64,000 nucleotides of DNA, from positions 1 through 64,000 of the forward strand of contig NZ_WTPY01000012.1 of NCBI RefSeq assembly GCF_011378905.1, written 5' to 3'. The notes beneath the pieces were generated by a model. The model did not search any database and was not told the origin of the DNA. It saw nothing but the letters and a program-made list of their open reading frames with translations. Of the stretch, positions 17,841 through 25,319 are shown piece after piece. How positions within the stretch are numbered: position 1 is the stretch's first letter; the number at the start of each line of letters is the position of its first letter. This stretch comes from Paraglaciecola sp. 20A4 (lineage in GTDB: Bacteria > Pseudomonadota > Gammaproteobacteria > Enterobacterales > Alteromonadaceae). Both the position numbers and the translations under genes were made by a program.

Positions 17841-18794
17841 TTACAGATAGCTTTTTAGCAAAGTCTCAAGCTTAACTTGGTCTGCAGCAAAGTTACGTAT
17901 ACCTTCAGACAGTTTTTCAGTGGCCATCGCATCTTGGTTCATTTCCCAGCGGAAAGCTGCTTCATCAAGTGGTTGGCCTGGTTTTTTAGTTGCGCCATTA
18001 TCTTTTAACTTAGTTTCAAGAGGAGCACCACTGTTGGATAGCTCTTCTAGCAAACCAGGGCTGATGGTTAGACGGTCACAACCAGCAAGCTCAGTGATTT
18101 CACCAATATTACGGAAACTGGCACCCATTACTACGGTTTTATAACCATGCTCTTTATAATAGTTATAAATTTGAGTAACTGATTGCACGCCTGGATCTTC
18201 ACTTGCAGCGTATTCAGTTTTACCTGTTTTCGCTTTGTACCAATCTAAAATACGACCGACAAAAGGTGAAATCAGGTAAGCACCGGCTTCAGCGCAGGCT
18301 TGGGCTTGGGCAAAACTGAACAATAAAGTAAGGTTACAGTTGATACCTTCCTTTTCTAAGTGTTCAGCTGCTTTAATACCTTCCCAAGTAGATGCTAGTT
18401 TGATCAGAATACGACTTTTATCGATCCCCGCATCTTTATATAAGGCAATTAGTTTGTGTGCTTTTTCAATACTGCTTTTAGTATCGAACGATAGACGGGC
18501 ATCCACTTCAGTAGAAATACGACCAGGTACGATATTAACGATATCCGTGCCTATAGTGACGGACAATTTGTCGCCAGCATCTACTATTTGCTGGGCTGCG
18601 TCATCTGACTGCTCTTTAGCCCAAGCGACAGCGCTTTCTAGATGCGAGCGATATTGCTCCATTTCTGCAGCTTTGAGCAACAACGAAGGATTGGTGGTGG
18701 CATCAACTGGTTGATATTTTTTGATTGCTTCAATGTCGCCGGTATCGGCAACAACTGTGGTGATATCGCGTAACGCTTGTAACTGATTGGACAT
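17841..18794 (-). CDS. tal: Transaldolase
   Basis: Transfers a dihydroxyacetone unit between sedoheptulose 7-phosphate and glyceraldehyde 3-phosphate in the non-oxidative pentose phosphate pathway. At 317 residues it is the TalB-type length. The Schiff-base lysine is Lys132 in [23 protein letters not shown] at 31-42 and the [11 protein letters not shown] segment are the other signatures. Its neighbour pgi supplies linked sugar phosphates. A 20-bp dyad lies only 19 bp upstream of the start codon and probably controls it. Confidence 0.98.
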   Translation of the reverse strand: MSNQLQALRDITTVVADTGDIEAIKKYQPVDATTNPSLLLKAAEMEQYRSHLESAVAWAKEQSDDAAQQIVDAGDKLSVTIGTDIVNIVPGRISTEVDARLSFDTKSSIEKAHKLIALYKDAGIDKSRILIKLASTWEGIKAAEHLEKEGINCNLTLLFSFAQAQACAEAGAYLISPFVGRILDWYKAKTGKTEYAASEDPGVQSVTQIYNYYKEHGYKTVVMGASFRNIGEITELAGCDRLTISPGLLEELSNSGAPLETKLKDNGATKKPGQPLDEAAFRWEMNQDAMATEKLSEGIRNFAADQVKLETLLKSYL

Positions 18795-18812
18795 GCTAAC
18801 CTCGAATTCGTG

Positions 18813-18832
18813 ATGTTGTAAAATTACAACAT
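18813..18832. promoter_or_regulatory. 20-bp dyad just upstream of tal
   Basis: ATGTTGTAA and TTACAACAT are perfect 9-bp arms around AA. The position, 19 bp before the tal ATG, suits a repressor site. It resembles HexR sites (TGTAAT...ATTACA) in its arms but has a spacing 3 bp shorter than the published consensus, so I do not name the regulator. Confidence 0.5.
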
Positions 18833-19010
18833 TTTAATCAACAAATGTATATGCTCTCAAACTATTATTGGGGGGTGATCACGTCACAATCAATGCCTTC
18901 ATAAATTAATTCTTTATGACAGCAATACCGTAATAACTGAGATCGGGTGTAAACAAACAGGTAGCATAGGATATAACCGTTGTCCTGCATACGCGAGTAA
19001 AACACCCACA

Positions 19011-19502
19011 ATGACAGCAAAAATAACGCTAATACAAGAAGACATAAATCTTTTGCCGGTTGATGCCATAATAAACATCACCTACTTGGAGGGGTCGCAA
19101 GAGCAAAAGAATGCTGACCAAGGCACTGATGGTATATGGCTAGATATTGCTCAGACTACAGCTGATGATCCGTGGGTAGCAAAGACGGTTATTAAGCTTG
19201 AGCTTTCCAGTGAGGTTGAATCCCTTGATGCGCTATCAGCACAAATTTATGCCGCATATTGCCAGGCATTGAGTCGCGCAGCGGCATCTGAACTGCGAAG
19301 TATTGCGTTGGTTGTGATTGGCCAGCGCACATCGGCAGATATTGGCGGTTTATCGATACTGTACCTTTGTCAGTTAGCCATTACCGCCGTCAATGAGGCG
19401 TCGATTCAATATGACAGTTTGCGAAAAATAATTATTTGTGCACAAGACGAAGAAGAATACGCATGCTTAGTCAAAGCCTTACAGGGCAAACAACTGCATT
19501 AA
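19011..19502 (+). CDS. Degenerate macro-domain-like protein
   Basis: A 163-residue protein that follows the macro (ADP-ribose-binding) fold in outline: ITLIQEDINLLPVDAIIN at the start corresponds to the strand-loop I..GDIT...VDAIVNAAN, YAAYCQALSRAAASELRSIALVVIG matches the C-terminal helix and strand, and an AxxAITAVNEA helix follows. However, the NAAN motif reads NITY (residues 22-25), the first glycine-rich loop is replaced by EGSQEQKNADQG, and the second reads QRTSADIGG. ADP-ribose binding or hydrolysis is therefore doubtful. It is a single gene between tal and yaaA; a weak GAG precedes the ATG. Confidence 0.65.
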   Translation: MTAKITLIQEDINLLPVDAIINITYLEGSQEQKNADQGTDGIWLDIAQTTADDPWVAKTVIKLELSSEVESLDALSAQIYAAYCQALSRAAASELRSIALVVIGQRTSADIGGLSILYLCQLAITAVNEASIQYDSLRKIIICAQDEEEYACLVKALQGKQLH

Positions 19503-19695
19503 TCTATATTTTTAGTTAGCACATTTTCGTATCGAAGGTGGAGCGCCGCGTTGTTACTCAGTGTATGTGCGAGTGTGTAGGGACAACGCAATAATAATGA
19601 TTAACTTTACTGATTAGACCTATCTATTTTAATCGTTTGAGCGTCGGCTACGTATTGGTATCATAAGCCCAATTGATTAAGAATAAGGAACTGAG

Positions 19696-20469
19696 ATGTT
19701 ATTGGTAGTATCACCCGCAAAGAATCTTGATTTTGAGAAAACGAAAAATGCACCGCAATCCACTCAGCCTGAGCTTCTGGAGCATAGTCAGCAACTAATT
19801 GAGCGCAGTCGCAAACTGAGCCCCGCACAAATAGGTTCTTTAATGAAAATTAGCGATAAGCTTGCTGGCTTAAACGCGGACCGTTTCGCTGCGTGGCACA
19901 CACCGTTTACCGATGATAATGCCAAACACGCCGTGTTAGCGTTTAACGGCGATGTATATGGCGGTTTGGATGCAGCGAGCTTTAGCGAAAAAGAATTTTC
20001 ATATGCGCAAAAACATATGCGTATATTATCCGGACTGTACGGCTTATTAAAGCCATTAGATTTAATGCAAGCTTACCGTTTAGAGATGGGCACCAAGCTA
20101 GATACTGAGCGCGGTACTAATTTGTATCAGTTTTGGGGCGATATTATCACCAAAAAGCTTAATCAGGCTTTGGCTGAACAAGGCGACCGCATATTGGTTA
20201 ATCTTGCCTCGAATGAATATTTCAGTGCAGTGAAACCTAAGGTGTTAGACGGCAAAATTATTGAGCCGGTATTTAAAGACTCTAAAAATGGTCAGTATAA
20301 AATCATCAGCTTCTATGCCAAGAAAGCCCGTGGCTTAATGGCCAGATATATTATTCAAAATCAAATTAGCGGTGTAAAACAGTTGCAAGCGTTCGACACC
20401 GCAGGCTACCGTTTTAGTGAAGAGCAAAGCTCCGGCAATAAATTAGTATTTTTAAGGGACGAGCAGTAA
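19696..20469 (+). CDS. yaaA: Peroxide stress protein YaaA (DUF328/UPF0246)
   Basis: A 257-residue homologue of E. coli YaaA, a DNA-binding protein that lowers intracellular free iron and oxidative damage during peroxide stress. Conserved segments include [14 protein letters not shown] at the start, [36 protein letters not shown] and [13 protein letters not shown], the usual hallmarks of the family. It is transcribed alone. In E. coli it is OxyR-controlled; I could not recognise an OxyR site here. An unusual set of overlapping stem-loops follows the stop codon. Confidence 0.95.
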   Translation: MLLVVSPAKNLDFEKTKNAPQSTQPELLEHSQQLIERSRKLSPAQIGSLMKISDKLAGLNADRFAAWHTPFTDDNAKHAVLAFNGDVYGGLDAASFSEKEFSYAQKHMRILSGLYGLLKPLDLMQAYRLEMGTKLDTERGTNLYQFWGDIITKKLNQALAEQGDRILVNLASNEYFSAVKPKVLDGKIIEPVFKDSKNGQYKIISFYAKKARGLMARYIIQNQISGVKQLQAFDTAGYRFSEEQSSGNKLVFLRDEQ

Positions 20470-20473
20470 CGTC

Positions 20474-20513
20474 ATCATCGCTACTTCCCGATGATTAAGC
20501 TAAGGGTAGCGAT
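20474..20513. repeat. Overlapping alternative stem-loops 3' of yaaA
   Basis: ATCATCG (20474-20480) can pair with CGATGAT (20489-20495). Overlapping with it, ATCGCTAC (20477-20484) can pair with GTAGCGAT (20506-20513). The two pairings exclude each other. The second is followed by CTTTC, not a proper T-run. It may act as a terminator for yaaA or the converging regulator gene. Confidence 0.5.
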
Positions 20514-20551
20514 CTTTCAAGCTAATGATTGCTACCTAATTACACCAACCT

Positions 20552-21292
20552 TTAGGATGTTTCTCTGCGCAAGTTTTCAAACAATGAAGGCTCCCATGGG
20601 CGCATGGCCATCAGTAGGCCAAAGTGCTGACGTTTACCAAGTGGTAGGCTCGCATCTTCTTGGTTTAACACCGCTGCTTCTTTGGTTAATTGGTTGAGTT
20701 TGCGTTGAATAATGTCTACTGAGGTTTGTGAATACCGCCCTCTAAGATAAAACCGAAACGTCCATGGCTCTTCTTTCTTCGGCGCCATAAATTTAACCAT
20801 CACTTCACGTTCCATAAACCGCTCAAGGGGTCCTCCGGGGATCCATCTAAAGTCTTGAGCGATCAGTGATTTGTAGTGATTATTGGGCAGTAAGTCGATT
20901 ATTTTTATGCGATCTAACTTAGCTAATAGCTGAATGCATTCATAGCTATCAATAGCATAGTATTGAATAATTTCATCAAATGTCCACGCATCGCGCACAC
21001 AAACAGCCACCAGTAATAATTTAGTGTTACCGAGCAACTCATTTTCTTGCTCTACGGTGAGTTGCGTAAGCTGCTGGGTTTGCTTTTGGGCGATGATAAA
21101 CAGATCAGACAAACTCATCTGCAGAATTTCACAAATTTGCTCTAAACGGTCGAGCGCGAAGCTATTGGTTGAGAATATTCGCTTGATGTTGGCTTCGCTC
21201 ATATTGAGTTTTTGGGCAATGTATTTATAGGTGATCTGATGTTGACGCAGCAGCTGCTTTAAGGTGTTACTGATTTGACTGATCTGGCTCAT
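20552..21292 (-). CDS. XRE-type helix-turn-helix transcriptional regulator
   Basis: A 246-residue DNA-binding protein. The N-terminal helix-turn-helix (residues ~8-62) reads ITYKYIAQKLNMSEANIKRIF then LDRLEQICEILQMSLSDLF, typical of Cro/C1 regulators. The remaining ~180 residues form an all-alpha/beta effector region I do not recognise, with an LTVEQENELLGNTKLLLVAV start. It is transcribed away from the exported operon. A 24-bp element lies 12 bp upstream of its start codon and recurs before yiaA, so it probably autoregulates and controls both neighbouring units. Confidence 0.85.
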   Translation of the reverse strand: MSQISQISNTLKQLLRQHQITYKYIAQKLNMSEANIKRIFSTNSFALDRLEQICEILQMSLSDLFIIAQKQTQQLTQLTVEQENELLGNTKLLLVAVCVRDAWTFDEIIQYYAIDSYECIQLLAKLDRIKIIDLLPNNHYKSLIAQDFRWIPGGPLERFMEREVMVKFMAPKKEEPWTFRFYLRGRYSQTSVDIIQRKLNQLTKEAAVLNQEDASLPLGKRQHFGLLMAMRPWEPSLFENLRRETS

Positions 21293-21298
21293 AAATCT

Positions 21299-21328
21299 CT
21301 TTTGGTATCGTATTAATATACTTTTGGT
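21299..21328. promoter_or_regulatory. Candidate XRE-regulator operator, copy 1
   Basis: The 24-bp element at 21305-21328 (GTATCGTATTAATATACTTT then TGGT) matches the copy before yiaA at 22 of 24 positions. Here CTTTTGGT occurs twice in direct orientation, 22 bp apart (21299-21306 and 21321-21328). It lies between the divergent regulator gene and the exported operon. Confidence 0.65.
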
Positions 21329-21461
21329 CGCACTTGAGTATACATAAATGGTTAATGTTTACACAGGTAATACCAGAACATAGTCTATATCTCGTTCCTT
21401 GGGCTGTCGCACTATAGGAACGTAAACGTTATCTAACATAATAAAATCAAAAGGATTACCG

Positions 21462-21866
21462 ATGAAATTTATTAATACATTAGTCGCCGCCACGCTTACA
21501 TTTACAATGACAGGGTTACACGCCGAAGGTTCTGTTGGGCATAGCGCTCAAGCAAGTAAGCATTCAGTTTTAGCTTTGACAGAAGGTGTTGCATCCACTG
21601 CCAAAGTGGCAAGCGTTGCTGTTGCCGCTCCGTTGATAGTCGTTGGTGGCGTAAGCTTAGTGACAGGGAGTGTTATTGCCGAGTCAGTCGATAGCATTAA
21701 ATACAGGTATGCCAATAGCCATACAAGTAAACCAGCCAAGGTAACCCCTTTAGTCATAAGCGAAATACCTGTCGCAGTAGATCCAGCGCCGAACCAAGTC
21801 ATCTTAATTCAAAACACTACACATATTAAAAATTCGCAGATTAAGAATCAAAATCCTAACAAGTAA
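21462..21866 (+). CDS. Small exported protein of unknown function
   Basis: A 134-residue protein with a clear signal peptide (MKFINTLVAATLTFTMTGLHA, likely cleaved after HA). The mature part begins with Ser/His/Ala-rich sequence, has a hydrophobic Ala/Val/Gly stretch (~42-70) that could be a membrane or aggregation-prone segment, and ends in a Pro- and Asn-rich tail. I do not recognise a named family. It is 11 bp upstream of the DUF2145 gene, so the two are cotranscribed and the products may act together in the periplasm. An AAGGATTACCG Shine-Dalgarno region precedes the ATG. Confidence 0.75.
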   Translation: MKFINTLVAATLTFTMTGLHAEGSVGHSAQASKHSVLALTEGVASTAKVASVAVAAPLIVVGGVSLVTGSVIAESVDSIKYRYANSHTSKPAKVTPLVISEIPVAVDPAPNQVILIQNTTHIKNSQIKNQNPNK

Positions 21867-21877
21867 GGTAAATATTT

Positions 21878-22732
21878 ATGAATATAGCTTTGAAACACTT
21901 GTTTGGCGCAACCGTGCTTGCTTTAACGGTATCGTTCAACGTAACAGCGGGTAGCCAAGCTAACCAGACCGCTAGCCATAAACCTGAGAAAATAATTAGC
22001 TTTGCCAAAAATGTTGAGAAGTATGCTGCATCACAAGGCGCAAGAGCCTTTATTATCGCTAGAGTGGGGCGCCCGCAAAAAGATTTGCCAAAAGGTATTC
22101 GTTTCACGCATACCGCGTTGGCTTTGTACTCAGACATTACCCTAGATGACGGTGAATTGATCAAGGGCTATGCTATTTACAACCTTTACCAAAAGGCCGA
22201 GCAGCTCGACGAAAGTCAGTTAATTACAGATTATCCCGCGGATTTTTTTTGGGGGGCTGATCAGTTAATTGCAGGGGTAATTATTCCTACCCAGGAAATA
22301 CAAACACGTTTAATCGACATTATTACCACTGGCAAAAATCAGCAGTTACACAACTACCACTACTCGGTTCTTGCCAACCCAATGAATGCCGAGTTGCAAA
22401 ACTGTACAGAGCACACGTTAGATATGCTCAACGCCGCCATCTATCAGACGACTGATATAGCAAAATTAAAGGCCAATACCAAAGCGTATTTTACCCCGCA
22501 GCCTGTGCACACCAGTCGGTTTAAATTGATGTTTGGCGCGATGCTGCAAGATGATATCACCACTAAAGATCATACCGCAAAAGTGGCAACGACCACCTTT
22601 ACATCAATTGCTCAGTATTTAGCAAAATACGACTTAGCCAGTCAAAGCGTGATTCTAGGCGGTGACGGTCAAGTACTTGACGTCATGACAGACATGACGT
22701 TTCAACCTATTGGCGCTCCAACGAAGAGTTAA
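21878..22732 (+). CDS. DUF2145 family exported protein
   Basis: A 284-residue protein with an N-terminal signal peptide (~1-24, ending SFNVTAG). It fits DUF2145: a histidine in IRFTHTALALYS (~residues 73-84), a DGELIKGYAIYNLYQ strand pair, and the conserved cysteine-asparagine segment MNAELQNCTEHTLDML (~168-183). The spaced His and Cys recall papain/NlpC-like folds, but catalytic activity is a guess. It is the second gene of the exported operon, probably controlled by the neighbouring XRE regulator. Confidence 0.8.
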   Translation: MNIALKHLFGATVLALTVSFNVTAGSQANQTASHKPEKIISFAKNVEKYAASQGARAFIIARVGRPQKDLPKGIRFTHTALALYSDITLDDGELIKGYAIYNLYQKAEQLDESQLITDYPADFFWGADQLIAGVIIPTQEIQTRLIDIITTGKNQQLHNYHYSVLANPMNAELQNCTEHTLDMLNAAIYQTTDIAKLKANTKAYFTPQPVHTSRFKLMFGAMLQDDITTKDHTAKVATTTFTSIAQYLAKYDLASQSVILGGDGQVLDVMTDMTFQPIGAPTKS

Positions 22733-22750
22733 AAAGGCGATTTAGTCATA

Positions 22751-22778
22751 AAAAGTATCGTAAAAATATACTTTTGGT
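22751..22778. promoter_or_regulatory. Candidate XRE-regulator operator, copy 2 (before yiaA)
   Basis: The 24-bp element 22755-22778 differs from copy 1 at only two positions. In this copy AAAAGTAT (22751-22758) and ATACTTTT (22768-22775) are perfect 8-bp inverted arms around a 9-nt centre. It lies 113 bp before the yiaA start codon. Confidence 0.65.
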
Positions 22779-22891
22779 GTAGTTAAGCTCAACAAAAAGC
22801 AACGAGGTTTATTTATCCTAATTCAACGGGCATATTAGCACCACCCCAGCAAGACGCGGGTTTACTTAACAAATGATAAAGGGACAAACAA

Positions 22892-23326
22892 ATGACAATT
22901 CAAGCACCTACTAAATCTTATATGTTGGCATCGGTCGCGGCATTAGTAATTGGTACCATTGCTTACGGTATCGGCTTATTCAACGCACAAATGGCACTCA
23001 ACGAAAAAGGTTACTACTTGATTATTATGCTTTACGGTTTGTTCTCAATGGTATCGTTACAAAAAACGATACGTGATAAAACTGAGGGCATTAAAACCTC
23101 AAGCATGTACCAAACCTTATCGTGGGCATCATCAGGTTTCGCTATTGCATTATTAGCCGTAGGTTTATATAACGCGGAATTAGCACTGAGTGAAAAAGGC
23201 TTCTACGCCATGGCCTATGTATTAAGTTTATTTGCCGCGGTTACCGTGCAAAAAAACGTCCGTGATAAGGACGCATTAACCACTGCTAATAATGAGAATG
23301 ACCGAGCCGAATTTATTACTGAGTAA
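22892..23326 (+). CDS. yiaA: YiaA-like inner-membrane protein (two YiaAB domains)
   Basis: A 144-residue membrane protein with two copies of the YiaAB two-helix domain. Each copy has a G(L)xNAxxxLxEKGxYxxxxxLxLFxxxxxQKxxRD core: one at ~22-65 (FNAQMALNEKGYY ... LQKTIRDK) and one at ~90-132 (YNAELALSEKGFY ... VQKNVRDK). Length and motif order match E. coli YiaA; the molecular function is unknown. The upstream element shared with the exported operon suggests joint control. AAAGGGAC precedes the ATG, and a strong terminator follows. Confidence 0.9.
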   Translation: MTIQAPTKSYMLASVAALVIGTIAYGIGLFNAQMALNEKGYYLIIMLYGLFSMVSLQKTIRDKTEGIKTSSMYQTLSWASSGFAIALLAVGLYNAELALSEKGFYAMAYVLSLFAAVTVQKNVRDKDALTTANNENDRAEFITE

Positions 23327-23351
23327 GTTTACAAGATAAAACAGAGCACAT

Positions 23352-23392
23352 AAAAAAACCGCGAGGATCATATCTATCCTCGCGGTTTTTTT
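23352..23392. terminator. Strong bidirectional terminator after yiaA
   Basis: AAAAAAACCGCGAGGAT pairs with ATCCTCGCGGTTTTTTT around a 7-nt loop, serving yiaA on the plus strand and possibly the converging cupredoxin/FTR1 operon on the minus strand. Confidence 0.92.
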
Positions 23393-23501
23393 AGTTATTA
23401 CGCGTGAGGAATAGAAGCTACCTGTCGATCACTATATGCGAGATAAGTATGCAGCCATTTGAACGGGTTTTTAGGTAAAATACACGCAGCAAACATCAAC
23501 G

Positions 23502-24221
23502 TTAAAACTCATACTCTATTGCCACACGCAAAGTGTGATCCTTGCTGTCGCCATTTAACCCTGCGATAAAACCTAACTCCCATTTAACTTGCTTTTGTCC
23601 TTCGAAGCGATGGATCCCCATAAATGATGGACCAAGGCCAACAAAATCTTCTGCAGTATATAGCTCGATAGCCGGTTGGATCTCGGGAATAAAGCGATAG
23701 CGATATTGCAACCTAAACTCCGAATGGAAAGAGTTTTCGATTGTGCTGCCAAATTCATAAACAAGGAGGTAGTTACTAGTGATACTGGCGCGGCCAAATT
23801 CTTTTTCAACAAGTATGCCGGTCGTAAATTCCCATTGATCTTCTTGATGTTCTTTTTCAAGTTCGAAAAGGGCCCCCCAATCTGCGTAATACTTACCTTG
23901 ATCAGTGATCATCCATCTAGCTTCTAACTCGTATGCCACTAAGCCAAAGTCGTCGCCTTCATCTCGATCGCCCACTAGATATGCTTCGAGTGTTAATCGG
24001 TCATTGATTGAGTGACCAAAAGCAACACGTTGTACCAATGAATTACCTTCATCGTTTTGGCGTGACATTAAGCGCCATTCGAATTCTTGTTCTAAAGGCA
24101 GTACGTAAGGGTGATAGATTTTATCAACCACGTTGTTGCTGCTTTCATGTTTCTCAGCTTTAACCAAGCCTGAAGCGAGCACTAAACTTATAGTAAATAA
24201 CACGAGGCTGCGAGATATCAT
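23502..24221 (-). CDS. Predicted outer-membrane beta-barrel protein
   Basis: A 239-residue exported protein: signal peptide MISRSLVLFTISLVLASGLVKA, then a series of alternating hydrophobic/aromatic strands (EFEWRLMSRQ, LTLEAYLVGDR, YELEARWMI, WEFTTGILVEKEF, SEFRLQYRYRF, WELGFIAGLNG) ending in a terminal Phe, as in outer-membrane barrels. Its length would allow about 10-12 strands. It is the last gene of the TCS-cupredoxin-FTR1 operon, overlapping the permease gene by 4 bp, so it may be the outer-membrane partner of the same metal system. No named family recognised. Confidence 0.72.
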   Translation of the reverse strand: MISRSLVLFTISLVLASGLVKAEKHESSNNVVDKIYHPYVLPLEQEFEWRLMSRQNDEGNSLVQRVAFGHSINDRLTLEAYLVGDRDEGDDFGLVAYELEARWMITDQGKYYADWGALFELEKEHQEDQWEFTTGILVEKEFGRASITSNYLLVYEFGSTIENSFHSEFRLQYRYRFIPEIQPAIELYTAEDFVGLGPSFMGIHRFEGQKQVKWELGFIAGLNGDSKDHTLRVAIEYEF

Positions 24222-24976
24222 ATTTGATACTCCGATGGTGAATGAGGTGCGCGTTGTCGGGATAGCAAAACGCTGCGGATGATTAATGGTAAGAGTAGGG
24301 CGCTGAACAAGGTTAATAAGTAAAAGCTGCTTGGTGCGGCTTCATAGCCCAGAAGTACTTTTAGTAGATGACCGTACTCACTTTCATCCGCGATGACATC
24401 ATTTATGTTCCACAGTGGCCCTGGGTCAGTTAACCAGTCGATTTGTTGAAGCAGCAAAACAACATTTGCTACTTGGCCCGCTATAAATAAGGCAAATGCA
24501 CAACGGGTAATACCTGGCTTATTGAGGCTACTAAACAAAACGTCGACTAAAATGGCAACACTAATACAGATCCCTAAGCCCAATGTGGTACCGAATAATA
24601 TGGGCGAGAGCGCATCTTTTTGAAACCAAAAACCGACCACAAATACTGAGAAATCGGCACTTCTGGGGACGACAAAAATTGCTACTATCAAAGTAGCAAG
24701 TAAACCAAAGCCCTTGCCTTTCTTAATGACCATTCGAGCGGCGAGCAAGTATGCGGCTATCAGTGTGACACACTTCAATAACTCGTATCCCGCCCCTTGA
24801 TACCACTGGCTAACAGTATGTTGATTGGCCACAACGACGATAGAGAAACATAATCCCATCCCTAAACCACGCAGTAGATAACGCCAATCTGTGCCGGCAT
24901 AGACACGCAACATGCTCAACAGTACAAAAACGGGTAGCGCGTCGCGTAAAAAAAGCACCACAGTATTAATTAACAT
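24218..24976 (-). CDS. FTR1/EfeU-family permease with altered REGLE motifs
   Basis: A 252-residue polytopic membrane protein. The C-terminal half aligns by eye with EfeU (LWNINDVIAD, LLGYEAAP, then a final helix), and about seven helices are visible, so FTR1 membership is well supported. The first REGLE iron motif reads RDALP (residues 11-15) and the second reads RSADF (105-109), losing the paired glutamates that carry iron. Either the substrate differs or the protein works without metal translocation. It overlaps the cupredoxin gene by 11 bp and the barrel gene by 4 bp. Confidence 0.75.
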   Translation of the reverse strand: MLINTVVLFLRDALPVFVLLSMLRVYAGTDWRYLLRGLGMGLCFSIVVVANQHTVSQWYQGAGYELLKCVTLIAAYLLAARMVIKKGKGFGLLATLIVAIFVVPRSADFSVFVVGFWFQKDALSPILFGTTLGLGICISVAILVDVLFSSLNKPGITRCAFALFIAGQVANVVLLLQQIDWLTDPGPLWNINDVIADESEYGHLLKVLLGYEAAPSSFYLLTLFSALLLPLIIRSVLLSRQRAPHSPSEYQI

Positions 24977-25319
24977 CGTTAAATACCTCAGGAGATACCA
25001 CTATGACTTTGCCCACAGCACTAGAGGGATGGTATTCGCCGAAAAAATGGTATTCGCCCTCGTCCAGAGGACCGATAAAAACATTAGCTTTGGCGTTACC
25101 AAAAATAACCTTTTCGCGATTCAACTCAAAGCTATCGAGCTCTTCTGGAGTATTGTCTTGATTGACGAAGATAAGTTTGACCTTTTTACCCGCTGGTACC
25201 ATCACTTCAGATGGATAAAACAAATGATCACGAATGGTAATTATCACTTCAGGCATGGCCAACGCTGAGGCACTATGCATAAGCATCAATAACGAAAAAG
25301 ACAGCAGCGATTTATACAA
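24966..25319 (-). CDS. Periplasmic cupredoxin-like protein lacking the copper cysteine
   Basis: A 117-residue protein with a signal peptide (~1-21) and a cupredoxin fold: ITIRDHLFYPSEVMVPAGKKV, an FVNQDNTPEELDSFEL segment, and GEYHFFGEYHPSSAVGKVIVV. In type-1 copper proteins the GxYxFxCxxH segment has a Cys; here that place is Gly94, with His97 retained, and the upstream His is replaced by acidic residues near 59-62. It resembles the cupredoxin part of EfeO-type iron systems, so it may bind iron or serve as a structural partner of the adjacent FTR1-like permease. It overlaps both neighbours. Confidence 0.82.
   Translation of the reverse strand: MYKSLLSFSLLMLMHSASALAMPEVIITIRDHLFYPSEVMVPAGKKVKLIFVNQDNTPEELDSFELNREKVIFGNAKANVFIGPLDEGEYHFFGEYHPSSAVGKVIVVSPEVFNDVN

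Noticed and set aside
18813-18832. HexR site upstream of tal
   Set aside because: The arms resemble HexR half-sites, but the centre spacing is 3 bp shorter than the known consensus, so I report only an unnamed dyad.
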